From: TK10-74A sp965263065
GTDB lineage: Bacteria > Chloroflexota > Dehalococcoidia > Bin125
Reading direction: 5' to 3'
Assembly (NCBI GenBank): GCA_965263065.1
Contig: CBDHGH010000003.1
Coordinates: 310,001-374,000 of the forward strand
Length of the DNA stretch: 64,000 bases
How positions within the stretch are numbered: position 1 is the stretch's first letter; the number at the start of each line of letters is the position of its first letter. Shown piece after piece: positions 51,179 through 59,453 of this stretch. The notes under the pieces are model-generated. The model was not told where the DNA came from. It made no database searches and worked only from the letters and a program-made list of their open reading frames with translations. The translations under genes and the position numbers were made by a program.

Positions 51179-51324
51179 CGGACGATTGTAGGGGTTGGAG
51201 GGGCGGGAGTGTGTCTGGCAGCACCGCCGACGGCCCCCACCACCGACGCCTTGGCAGCGACGCGACGCTGCGACTACCCTCCCGGCATCATCGATCCGTT
51301 GTTCCTAGGGAGTCAGGGTTCGTC

Positions 51325-51741
51325 ATGCTCAACCAAGCCATGATCATACGGCTGTTATCGGTCTACCTGATGGGGTTGGCCGCCGTCGTCGCGGTGTACT
51401 TCATCCTCTCGCCGGTGATCCACGGCGACGCGACGGAGTTCCCCGTCTGGGAGGTGCTCAACTACTTCATGGCCGTCGCGGTCGTCATCGCCGTGGGGGC
51501 GAGCGCGCTGCACAAGCTCGACATGGAGAGCGACGTCCGATCGACGGACGCCGTGCGGTACTTCCGCATGAGCGGGGCCTTCTATGGCGCGGCGCTGCTG
51601 GCGCTGTGGTTCTTCTGGCGCTGGCTCACGCAGTTGAACGGCGGGGACGGGTCCGATGTCTCCTGGGCGGTGATCGACCCGCTCTTCGCGATCGTGACCG
51701 CGGCCGTCGGCCGGCACGTGTGGCAGGGCGCCGAGGGCTAA
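51325..51741 (+). CDS. small membrane protein of unknown function
   Basis: Protein of 138 aa with about four hydrophobic segments: IIRLLSVYLMGLAAVVAVYF, VLNYFMAVAVVIAVGA, MSGAFYGAALLALWFFWRWL and AVIDPLFAIVTAAVG. I do not recognise the family. ATG 51325 begins the first helix (MLNQAMII) and has CAGGG upstream; earlier in-frame starts add an unlikely basic tail. Divergent from the pentapeptide pair. Confidence 0.72.
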   Translation: MLNQAMIIRLLSVYLMGLAAVVAVYFILSPVIHGDATEFPVWEVLNYFMAVAVVIAVGASALHKLDMESDVRSTDAVRYFRMSGAFYGAALLALWFFWRWLTQLNGGDGSDVSWAVIDPLFAIVTAAVGRHVWQGAEG

Positions 51742-51777
51742 GCGGCCGCACAGCCCCCGGTCCGCCGCGCAGGGCGG

Positions 51778-53160
51778 CTACTTCAGCCGCGTGAGGATGC
51801 GGCCCTGGTGGTCGGCGTGCGGCGGCGGAAACGTGCGCATCTGCGCGGTCCAGCGCAGCATGCGGCCGACGTGGTCGCGGGTCTCCGTGGGCAGCATGAC
51901 ATCGTCGATGGCGCCGGCGGCGGCGGTGGCGAAGGGGCCGCGCCCATCGTCGGCGCTCGCGGCGGTCGTCGTGTAGGCGGGCACGGGGCCGGTCGCGACA
52001 TCGGCCTGCGCCCACGCCCCGACGTAGTGCCGCCCCAGCTCCTCGCCGCCCAGCAGCCAGTCGCCGAAGACGTAGCCGCGCGAGACGATCAGCGACAGCA
52101 GCGGGGCGTCGGCCTCGCGCAAGTGGTTGCCGGCCGTGGCGATATCGCGCAGCGTCTCGGGGTCGGCGAGGGCGTCCGGGTCGTAGGCCGCGCCGTGCTG
52201 AATCAGCAGGATGGGGATGCGGAACTGGCGCCGCAGCCGCGCGATGTGCAGCAGCGGCTTGACGTGCGCGCGCGTCAGGCCGAGCCGCGGCCCCGCCGCC
52301 GCGTAGGCGGTCAGGGTTCCCTCGATGACGCCGAGCCCGGTCGCGAACTTGCCGTCGGGCGCGGCGTGGATGGGGAAGTGGCTGCCGTCGTCGAGGAGGC
52401 CGGCGAGCAGGTCCGCGATGCTCAGGGTGGCGGGGTCGACCTCGTCGGCGAAGCGACCGTCCGGCGGGGCGGCGTCGCGGCGCAGATCATCCTCGCCGTC
52501 GTGGGGGAGGAGGGCGAGGCAGCGGCGCGCGGCCGCGATCGCGGCCGCATCGTCGGCGACGGCGATGTCGGCGATGGCGCGGGTCGCGGCGGAGGCGGCG
52601 CCGCCGGCGATCGTGAGATCCGCGGCGGCCAGCAGGCCGGTGTCGGCCCCCTCGAGGCCGCCCAGGACGACCGCGATCAGCGGCGCCTGGCGCTCCTCGA
52701 GGCGCAACTCCGGGACCACGGAGGCACGGTCGGACCCGCCGCGGCGGAGCAGGCCTTCGGCCGCGGCGGGGAACTGCGCGGGAAGGGCGGCGTCGGCGAG
52801 GTAGGCGATGGCGACGCCGCCGGCGAGGCTCTGCTGGACGATGCGCAAGCGCTTGTTCGTGCCCACGCCGCCGTCGCTGCGGGCCATGATCACGGGGTCG
52901 TCGGCGATGACGCCGACGAGACGGCCGCCGACGTCGGCGAAGCCGGCGACCACGCCGTCGCCGGGGGTGGCGTCCTCGATCGCGGGCAGCTGGCTGCGGG
53001 TCAGCGCGCCGATCTCGAACAGGCTGCCCGGGTCGATCAGCTGCTCGATGCGGCGGCGCGGCGTGAGCGCGCCCGGGGCGGGGGTGCGCGCGGCCTCGAA
53101 GGCGGCGAGGTCGCGCTTCTCGGCGTGCGCGCGGGCGATGCGGTCGGCGGTGCCTGCCAT
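51778..53160 (-). CDS. divergent acyl-CoA carboxylase carboxyltransferase-like protein (paralogue 5)
   Basis: Crotonase-fold carboxyltransferase relative, 460 aa. The N-terminal end is recognisable (LTPRRRIEQLIDPGSLFEIG; RSDGGVGTNKRLRIVQ), as is the C-terminal AIDDVMLPTETRDHVGRML. The usual oxyanion-hole segments (GGxxAGG and the RKxYG motif) are not visible: the corresponding parts read VVLGGLEGADTGLLAAADLT and VSRGYVFGDWLLGG. It starts 20 bases after paralogue 4 on the same strand. It may be a non-catalytic partner of paralogue 4 or have a changed activity. No strong ribosome site precedes the ATG. Confidence 0.72.
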   Translation of the reverse strand: MAGTADRIARAHAEKRDLAAFEAARTPAPGALTPRRRIEQLIDPGSLFEIGALTRSQLPAIEDATPGDGVVAGFADVGGRLVGVIADDPVIMARSDGGVGTNKRLRIVQQSLAGGVAIAYLADAALPAQFPAAAEGLLRRGGSDRASVVPELRLEERQAPLIAVVLGGLEGADTGLLAAADLTIAGGAASAATRAIADIAVADDAAAIAAARRCLALLPHDGEDDLRRDAAPPDGRFADEVDPATLSIADLLAGLLDDGSHFPIHAAPDGKFATGLGVIEGTLTAYAAAGPRLGLTRAHVKPLLHIARLRRQFRIPILLIQHGAAYDPDALADPETLRDIATAGNHLREADAPLLSLIVSRGYVFGDWLLGGEELGRHYVGAWAQADVATGPVPAYTTTAASADDGRGPFATAAAGAIDDVMLPTETRDHVGRMLRWTAQMRTFPPPHADHQGRILTRLK

Positions 53161-53180
53161 GGCGGGGGTCCGTTCTGCTG

Positions 53181-54704
53181 CTAGCGATAGGGCCGCATGC
53201 GGCGGCGGCAGATCTCGAGGATGCGGGCCAGCACGGGCCGGGTGTCGGCGGGGTCGATGACGTCGTCGAGGTAGCCGAGCCGGGCGCCGATCCAGGGCTC
53301 GCCCCGCTCGCGGAACGTTTCGGCGCGCTCCTCCAGGTAGGCCTGCGGATCGGGCGCGGCCTCCATCTCGCGCCGGAACGCGACGCGCACGCCGGGCTCG
53401 GGCCCCATGAACATGATCTGCGACGTGGGCCAGGCGATGGTGTGCCACTCGTAGTCCGAGGCGCTCATGCCGGGATAGGCGTATCCGTAGCCCTTGCGCA
53501 GCGAGATCGCGATCTTCGGCACGGGCACGCGGATGCGGCGAATCGCCATGTCGTAGAGCACGGTCAGCAGGCGGTGGTGCTCCTGCTCGACGTTGGGGAT
53601 CACGCCGGGCACGTCGACAAAGCTGAGCAGGGGCAGCCGGAAGGCGTCGCAGGCGCGGAGCATGCGGTCGATCTTGTTGACCGCGGACACATCGAGCGAG
53701 CCAGCCTTGCGGGCGGGCTGATTGGCGATGATCGCGACGGCGTGTCCGTCGAGACGGGCCAGGCCGGCGACCAGGTTCGAGGCGTAGTCGGGCGTCCACT
53801 CCATGAAGCTGTCGCGGTCGACGACGAGGCGGATGATCTTGCGCACGTCGTAGGCGCGGTTGAGGCGGTCGGGGATGATGTCGCGCAGGACGGGCTCGCG
53901 GCGATCGACGGGGTCCCCGCAGCGCACGACGGGCGGCGGCTCCCAGGCGTTGCCGGGCACATAAGAGAAGGTGCGCCGCAGCAGGGCGATGGCGGCGGCA
54001 TCGTCGAGGGCGACGGCGTCGACCTGGCCCGTCACGCGGCCTTGGATCTCGGCGCCGCCGATGTCGAAGGGGGAGACGAACTCGCCGCTGGCCTCCTGCA
54101 CGACCGGCGGGCTGGCGATGGAGAGGTTGGAGTTCTGGGTCATGATGCAGAAGTCGGCGTCGGCGGCGTCCCAGGGGGCGTAGTAGTTGCCCATCACGGC
54201 GGCGAAGTGGTTCCAGCGGTTGGGGAAGGCGAGGCGCTCGCCGAGTTCACCGCCGGGCACGCCGGCGAAGCGCGAGGAGAGGACGTCGGTGATGCGGCCG
54301 CCGCCGCCTTGGATGAGGGCGAAGAGGGGCAGGCCGGCCTGCTCGCAGACCCGGTGGATGCGGGTCTTCTTGCGCATGTTGCCGCCGCCCAGGGAGCCGC
54401 CCTTCACCGTCGCGTCCGAGGCGTAGTAGCCGACGGGGCGGCCGTCGATCTCGCCGAAGCCGGTCAGCAGGCCGTTGCCCAGCGTGCGCGCCTCCTCGCC
54501 TGGGACGCCGGACGTGAGAAAGGAGCCGAGCGGCAGCTCGCTGCCGGGGTCGAGCAGCAGGTCGATGCGTTCCCGGGCGGTGAGCAGCCCGCGCGCGTGC
54601 TGTCGCGCGACCCGCTCCGGCCCGCCCAGGCCGCGGGCGCTCTCGCGCAGCGCGCGCAGATACGCGACGGCGTCGGCGGGGGCGTCGGTGGTGGGTGCAG
54701 TCAT
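53181..54704 (-). CDS. acyl-CoA carboxylase carboxyltransferase subunit (paralogue 4)
   Basis: Carboxyltransferase beta subunit, 507 aa. The N-terminal domain has LLTARERIDLLLDPGSELPL, the RITDVLSSRFAG region and IQGRVTGQVDAVALDD. The C-terminal domain has LSFVDVPGVIPN, AISLRKGYGYAYPGMSA and a TIAWPTSQIMFMGPEPGV segment, closer to canonical PccB (RKAYGGAY; AEIAVMGAKGA) than paralogues 1-3. GGGAGGT precedes the ATG. It is followed by the degenerate paralogue 5, suggesting a paired complex. No biotin carboxylase or carrier gene is near. Confidence 0.88.
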   Translation of the reverse strand: MTAPTTDAPADAVAYLRALRESARGLGGPERVARQHARGLLTARERIDLLLDPGSELPLGSFLTSGVPGEEARTLGNGLLTGFGEIDGRPVGYYASDATVKGGSLGGGNMRKKTRIHRVCEQAGLPLFALIQGGGGRITDVLSSRFAGVPGGELGERLAFPNRWNHFAAVMGNYYAPWDAADADFCIMTQNSNLSIASPPVVQEASGEFVSPFDIGGAEIQGRVTGQVDAVALDDAAAIALLRRTFSYVPGNAWEPPPVVRCGDPVDRREPVLRDIIPDRLNRAYDVRKIIRLVVDRDSFMEWTPDYASNLVAGLARLDGHAVAIIANQPARKAGSLDVSAVNKIDRMLRACDAFRLPLLSFVDVPGVIPNVEQEHHRLLTVLYDMAIRRIRVPVPKIAISLRKGYGYAYPGMSASDYEWHTIAWPTSQIMFMGPEPGVRVAFRREMEAAPDPQAYLEERAETFRERGEPWIGARLGYLDDVIDPADTRPVLARILEICRRRMRPYR

Positions 54705-54787
54705 CGGACCTCCCGGCGTGGCGAAGGGTCGCCGTGGCGCAGGATAGCGGCAAGCGTCGGTTTGGGGGGGCGGCGGACGAAATCCGG

Positions 54788-55018
54788 CTATGGATCGAAG
54801 CCAATCTCGCCGAGGAAGTCTGCCAGGCTCGATGCCGTGAGGCCGAGACGCTCACACGCTGTCGTCATCGCGATCTTGATTGGCAGCCGGTCGACGCGAT
54901 CTTCGGTCACAACACGGACCAACCGACCGGATTGCTGGAACTCCAGGGCTTGCGCCGACGTGTCAAAGACGGCGATACGCTCAGGAGGCGGGCGGAGTAT
55001 GTCCGAGCCTGCGCTCAT
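54788..55018 (-). CDS. small protein, possible PIN/DUF4411-like toxin remnant
   Basis: Protein of 76 aa whose start overlaps the XRE-ImmA/IrrE stop in an ATGA junction. The N-terminal IAVFDTSAQALEF recalls the first strand of PIN-like proteins (DTS). The C-terminal part VRVVTEDRVDRLPIKIAM, then TTACERLGL and DFLGEIGF, recalls the end of DUF4411 toxins (VVT..., K-I, C..LG). Full DUF4411 proteins are about twice as long, so this may be an internally deleted copy. The assignment rests on recalled family patterns and is tentative; otherwise it is hypothetical. Confidence 0.5.
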   Translation of the reverse strand: MSAGSDILRPPPERIAVFDTSAQALEFQQSGRLVRVVTEDRVDRLPIKIAMTTACERLGLTASSLADFLGEIGFDP

Positions 55019-56166
55019 GCCAAAGTGCCGATCTCGTCGGCGAGTTCCACGATCTCGGCACCGTCGAGACGCAAGTAGCGGCGCGCGTCGAGCTCATTGA
55101 GCCGGTGATCAGACACCGCGCGCAGGACCGTCATCGCCGCACGGGGTCCGACCTCGTTCAGCCTGCGCTTCGGCGCTCGCAGACCACCCCCGCGGCCGAA
55201 ACCCTTGTCAAAGTCGACAGTCGGAGCGGCTTCCTCGACATCTGCATACAGCGTGTCGTCCGCCAGTCCGGATCGGATCAACGCGACTGCCGTGGCTCGC
55301 AGGCTGACGTTGAATTCCAAGGCAAGTTCCTGGACGAGTGCGAAGTCGGGCTCAACAGCCACAGCGGCAGTCCGGACCGCCGCACGCAGCGCGTCCTGCG
55401 GCAGCACGGCCGCGCTCGCGACGGCTTCGCACCAGCGCTCAACATCGTCTGTGCCGGGCCCGTGCCCCACTTCCTCAAGGCACGAGGTCGCTGTTCCCGA
55501 GCCGAGATGCGCGAGTTCATGCAGCAGCGTGAATATTCGCGCCTGGGGGTTTTCTCGCGTATTCACGGCGACCAAAGGAGCGAAGTCATCGGCGAGCGAG
55601 AACCCTCGGAGACCGTCGCTGCCAAGCTGCAATTGCATGACGACGACGCCGTGGCGCTCCAACGCGTCGCGCCACGCATTGAACGCTTCCCGGCCCGACG
55701 ACCAGTCTCGTTGCTCCTGCAGCGTCACGCCGAGCCATGTCCTCAGCCGCGCGCCAGCGACGTCGGCCGGGGACGTGATGGTCACGCGGGGCATCTCCAC
55801 GGCTTCCCCCTGCTCGTCACGCTCAAGCAGGCTCAGAAGGCGCTGCATGCGTCGGGCCCGGCGCACAGGCAGCAACTCCGCTGCGCTCAACCGTCTCGTG
55901 GTCCTCCCGACGGCGCTACGCAGCCGGGGTGGCACTCCACCGGTCTTCGGTGGCTCCGGGAGGAAAAAGATCGACCTTGGGCGGTGTAGTCTCTCCGCGA
56001 GCTTGGTGAACTGCCCCTGCGTCGGCCCATCGTCACCCGTGATCCACGCCTCGACGGTCGCTGCGTCGAGCTTGAGGCCCGCTGCCAGATCCTCGGCCGA
56101 ATAGCCGGACTCTTCGATTGCCCATCTGAGAACCTCGGAGGTCACGGGTGGTCGTGCAGGCGGCAT
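55015..56166 (-). CDS. XRE-family HTH/ImmA-IrrE metallopeptidase fusion
   Basis: Protein of 383 aa. Residues about 8-70 form a Cro/C1-type helix-turn-helix (VLRWAIEESGYSAEDLAAGL, then DAATVEAWITGDDGPTQGQF). The central ImmA/IrrE peptidase domain has the zinc motif HELAH at 216-220 (IFTLLHELAHLG), with a further ligand probably in the following acidic helix DDVERWCEAVASAAVLP. Fusions of this type act as antitoxins or stress and phage-element regulators, usually next to a small toxin gene, as here. ATG 56166 begins the HTH. A longer frame upstream is antisense-like in the amidase region and is not used. Confidence 0.87.
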   Translation of the reverse strand: MPPARPPVTSEVLRWAIEESGYSAEDLAAGLKLDAATVEAWITGDDGPTQGQFTKLAERLHRPRSIFFLPEPPKTGGVPPRLRSAVGRTTRRLSAAELLPVRRARRMQRLLSLLERDEQGEAVEMPRVTITSPADVAGARLRTWLGVTLQEQRDWSSGREAFNAWRDALERHGVVVMQLQLGSDGLRGFSLADDFAPLVAVNTRENPQARIFTLLHELAHLGSGTATSCLEEVGHGPGTDDVERWCEAVASAAVLPQDALRAAVRTAAVAVEPDFALVQELALEFNVSLRATAVALIRSGLADDTLYADVEEAAPTVDFDKGFGRGGGLRAPKRRLNEVGPRAAMTVLRAVSDHRLNELDARRYLRLDGAEIVELADEIGTLA

Positions 56167-56231
56167 TATCCGGCTCGCTTCACGTATCCAGTTCGTTGGC
56201 GGAATGATACGGGACCGGAGGGGCGCAGGCC

Positions 56232-57689
56232 CTACCCCGCGACGGACGGGCGCCTGCGACCGACGCCGGTGGCCGCCTCGAAGGCGTGGGCGAGCTGCAG
56301 GACCTCGAAGTCGGCCTGGTGGCGACCGACGATCTGGATGCCGACGGGGAGGCCGTCGGCAGTGAAGCCGGCGGGGACGGAGATCGCGGGCAGGCCGGTG
56401 AGCGTGATGGCGTAGCAGACGGCCATCCAGTCGATGTAGGTGTGCATGGCGACGCCGTCGATCTCGCGCACCCAGGGCTGCTCGATGGGGAAGGGCGGGA
56501 CGGCGGCGGCCGGCAGCACCAGGAAGTCGTAGCGCTGCATGAACTGGCGCACGCGGTCGTAGAGGTCGGTGCGCTTCGCCGCCGCCTCCGAGACGTCCAT
56601 GCCGGAGAGCGCGAGCCCCTTCTCCGTGTTCCACACGACGGTGTCCTTCATGCGGTCGCGATGCAGCCGCAGGTCGTCCACGCGGGCGCGGGAGGTCGCC
56701 CAGGCGCGCAGCGTCTGGAAGATGGCGTCGGCGTCGCGGAAGTCGGGCTCGTCGTCCTCGACCACGCAGCCCAGCGCTTCGAAGGCCGGACGCTGGGCGT
56801 CGATGGTCTGCGTGACGGCCGGCTCGACGGGGTAGCGCCCCAGGTTGCGGCTCCAGGCGACGCGTGTGCCGCGGAAGTCGGCGTCGAGGGGGGCGGCGAA
56901 GCGATCGGGCGGCTCGGCGATGGCGATGGGCGCGCGGGGGTCGGGCCCGGCGATGGCGGACAGCAGCAGCGCGGCGTCGGCGACCGAGCGGGCCATGGGG
57001 CCCAGCACGGCGAGCGGCGCCCAGGCGTCGAGCGTGGGCCAGGACGGGACACGGCCCGGCGAGGGGCGGAACCCGACGACGTTGCAGAAGCTGGCGGGGT
57101 TGCGCAGCGAGCCGCCGAGGTCGGAGCCGTCGGCGATGGGGACCATGCCCGTGGCCAGGGCGACGGCCGCGCCGCCGCTGCTGCCCCCGCAACTGCGGGT
57201 GAGGTCGTAGGGGTTGCACGTCGCGCCAAAGACGGGGTTGAAGGTGTGCGAGCCCGCGCCGAACTCGGGCACGTTGCTCTTGCCCAGGACGATGGCGCCG
57301 GCGGCGCGCAGGCGCTCGACGATGAGGTCGTCCTGGTCGGGCACGTGGTCGGCGTAGATGGGCGAGCCGAAGGTCGTGCGGATGCCCGCCGTCGAGACGA
57401 GATCCTTGATCACGATGGGCAGCCCGTGCAGCGGGCCGACCGGGCGTCCTGCGGCCAGCGCGGCGTCGGCGGCATCGGCGTCGGCCAAGGCGCGCTCGGG
57501 GAGGAGGGTGCAGATCGCGTTGACGGCCGGGTTCACCCGCGAGATCTGGTCGAGGTGCGCCTCGACGACCTCGCGGGCGGAGAGCTCGCGGCGGCGGATC
57601 AGGCCGGCGAGGTCGCGGGCGGAGCGGAAGTGGAGTGGGTCGGTGATGGGAAGCCTCCGAGGGGATGCCGGCGCGCTGTCGGCGACCAC
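56232..57689 (-). CDS. amidase (amidase-signature family)
   Basis: Amidase-signature hydrolase, 485 aa. The catalytic triad is visible: Lys95 in LPIVIKDLV, cis-Ser170 in SCGGSSGGAA and nucleophile Ser194 in GSDLGGSLRNPAS. The C-terminal GLPAISVPAGFTADGLPVGI is also conserved. GatA is the main alternative, but no gatB/gatC genes are adjacent and the sequence lacks clear GatA features, so a general amidase is likelier. GTG 57689 is used. Substrate unknown. Confidence 0.9.
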   Translation of the reverse strand: MVADSAPASPRRLPITDPLHFRSARDLAGLIRRRELSAREVVEAHLDQISRVNPAVNAICTLLPERALADADAADAALAAGRPVGPLHGLPIVIKDLVSTAGIRTTFGSPIYADHVPDQDDLIVERLRAAGAIVLGKSNVPEFGAGSHTFNPVFGATCNPYDLTRSCGGSSGGAAVALATGMVPIADGSDLGGSLRNPASFCNVVGFRPSPGRVPSWPTLDAWAPLAVLGPMARSVADAALLLSAIAGPDPRAPIAIAEPPDRFAAPLDADFRGTRVAWSRNLGRYPVEPAVTQTIDAQRPAFEALGCVVEDDEPDFRDADAIFQTLRAWATSRARVDDLRLHRDRMKDTVVWNTEKGLALSGMDVSEAAAKRTDLYDRVRQFMQRYDFLVLPAAAVPPFPIEQPWVREIDGVAMHTYIDWMAVCYAITLTGLPAISVPAGFTADGLPVGIQIVGRHQADFEVLQLAHAFEAATGVGRRRPSVAG

Positions 57690-57734
57690 AGGACCGAGGT
57701 TAGCGCGCCGGACCCTCGACGGCCCACGCAGCGG

Positions 57735-58496
57735 TCACGACTCGCACCCGAGCCCGTCTCCGTCGACGTCGAAGCGGTGCGGGTCGGCGCCGACGACGCG
57801 GAAGCGGCGGACCGAGACATCGCCGCAGTCGAGGTCGGGCGGCGGGGCCGGGATGCACACGCCGGGGTACGACGGATCGCAGTGCGCGGCGTCGGGGATG
57901 GTCGCGGACCGGGGGCCGTCCGACCGCACCCAGAGCGCCTGCCCGCGCTCAACCGTATGGAGCGTGCGGAGCCCAGGCGGCAGGCCAGCGGCGAAGGACA
58001 CGAAGCGGCCGTCGACGTAGGCGATGATCCGATCCGCGCCCAGCGTCGCCGCGACCTCGGAGGCCGCCGCGCCGGGCCCGGTCCAGCCAATCGTGCTCCA
58101 CCCGTCCGCGACGACGACCGTGCGCGCGCCGGTGAACACGGGTCGCGGCCAGGACGAGGGCGCGGACAGTTGCAGCCAGAGCGCGTCCCCCGCCGCGACC
58201 TCGGGCAGCGTGTTGAGGGACAGGGGCGACGTCACCCGCCAGGTATCGAACTCGTCGGCCTCGACGTTCCAGCGGAACACCGCGAGCAGACCGGGGATCG
58301 CTCCCAGCACCGCCGCCGGCGCACCGGCCTCGGTCGCGGTCACGAAGCTCCAGGGGGCCTGCAGCGGGATGGTCTGGCGGGCGGGCTGGTCGATGGCCTG
58401 GACGCCGCGCGACTCGGCCCCGGCGACCAGCATCCCGGCGACGAGCACGACGACGGCAAGCAGAGCCAGCCGCCAACCCCGCCGGGCGCTCCTCAT
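57735..58496 (-). CDS. exported protein with two repeat modules and an Excalibur-like C-terminus
   Basis: Protein of 253 aa. N-terminal signal or anchor segment RRGWRLALLAVVVLVAGMLV. Two modules of about 65 residues follow (LLAVFRWNVEADEF ... LNTLPEVAAGDALWLQL, and RIIAYVDGRFVSF ... LRTLHTVERGQALWVR). They resemble two modules in the LPXTG protein at 59454. The end, CDPSYPGVCIPAPPPDLDC and DVDGDGLGCES, resembles the Excalibur calcium-binding domain. ATG 58496 is chosen since it directly precedes the signal segment. Probably surface-located; function unknown. Confidence 0.72.
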   Translation of the reverse strand: MRSARRGWRLALLAVVVLVAGMLVAGAESRGVQAIDQPARQTIPLQAPWSFVTATEAGAPAAVLGAIPGLLAVFRWNVEADEFDTWRVTSPLSLNTLPEVAAGDALWLQLSAPSSWPRPVFTGARTVVVADGWSTIGWTGPGAAASEVAATLGADRIIAYVDGRFVSFAAGLPPGLRTLHTVERGQALWVRSDGPRSATIPDAAHCDPSYPGVCIPAPPPDLDCGDVSVRRFRVVGADPHRFDVDGDGLGCES

Positions 58497-58701
58497 GGCA
58501 GGTCTCGCCGACGCATCGGCGCAGCGTAGCAGCGGGCATCGCGCCGGATTGGCGTCGCCGGCCGCCGACCATGACGGGGGCGCGGAACCCGGCGCAGGTC
58601 GACAGCGGCAGCGCGATCCGATACACAAGCGCGAGGCCGCCCCGGCGCGGCCGCCGCACCGACCCAGCACCACCGACCCCGCAGCAATGAGGAGAACCAC
58701 G

Positions 58702-59445
58702 ATGCGCTTGGCGCGAATCCAGCACGATGGCAACCCGGTCTACGCGATCGTCGAGGGCGACGAACTGGCGCTGATCGAGGGCGACCCGTACGGCGCGCAC
58801 GGGACGACGGGCGAGCGCGTGCCGCTGGCCGGCGCGACGCTGCTCTGCCCGGCGACGCCCACGAAGATCGTGGCGATGGCCGTCAACTATCGCAGCCACG
58901 GCGAGCCGGTGACGGTGCCGCAGCCCTTCCTCAAGGCCCCGTCGGCGCTGATTGGGCCCGAGCAGCCGATCGTGCTGCCGCCCGGCGCCGGCCGGGTCGA
59001 CGAGGAGGGCGAGGTGGTCGCGGTGATCGGGCGGCGAGCGTCGCGGATCAGCGTCGAGGAGGTCGACGCGCACGTCTTCGGCTACACCTGCGGGAACGAT
59101 GTCTCGGCGCGCGAGTGGCAGGGGGCGGACGTGCAATGGTGGCGCGCCAAGTCGTCCGATACGTTCGCGGCCGTCGGGCCCTGGATCGAGACGGACCTCG
59201 ACCCGGAGGCGATCGCGTTCCGCGCGCGGCTGAACGGGGAGATGGTGCAGAACGCGCACACCAGCGAGCTCGTCTTCGGGGTGCGCGAGTGCGTGGCGTT
59301 CATCTCGCAGTCGATGACGCTGGAGCCCGGGGATCTGGTCTACACGGGCACGCCGGGTACGACGGCGCGGCTGTCGGCCGGGGATGTCGTCGAGATCGAG
59401 GCGGACGGGATCGGCGTGCTGCGCAACCCGGTCGTCGGGGGCTGA
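58702..59445 (+). CDS. fumarylacetoacetate hydrolase (FAH) family protein
   Basis: FAH-fold hydrolase or isomerase, 247 aa, acting on 2-keto acid or 1,3-diketone type substrates (for example fumarylpyruvate or oxaloacetate). Family features: a short N-terminal domain, MAVNYRSHGEP, PSALIGPEQPIVLPP, metal ligands in RVDEEGEVVAVIG (Glu-x-Glu), and GYTCGNDVSAREWQ. The C-terminal VYTGTPGTTARLSAGDVVEI is the usual closing motif. ATG 58702 has GGAG eight bases upstream. Divergent from the exported protein, with 205 bases between them. Confidence 0.88.
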   Translation: MRLARIQHDGNPVYAIVEGDELALIEGDPYGAHGTTGERVPLAGATLLCPATPTKIVAMAVNYRSHGEPVTVPQPFLKAPSALIGPEQPIVLPPGAGRVDEEGEVVAVIGRRASRISVEEVDAHVFGYTCGNDVSAREWQGADVQWWRAKSSDTFAAVGPWIETDLDPEAIAFRARLNGEMVQNAHTSELVFGVRECVAFISQSMTLEPGDLVYTGTPGTTARLSAGDVVEIEADGIGVLRNPVVGG

Positions 59446-59453
59446 CGGGGGGC

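Noticed and set aside
55015..57219. Apparent 734-residue frame upstream of the XRE-ImmA gene
   Set aside because: The first 350 residues are an alternative frame of the amidase gene with Arg/His-rich composition; the HTH begins at 56166.
56286..58529. 747-residue plus-strand frame opposite the amidase
   Set aside because: Antisense shadow with no motif; the amidase triad on the other strand is unambiguous.
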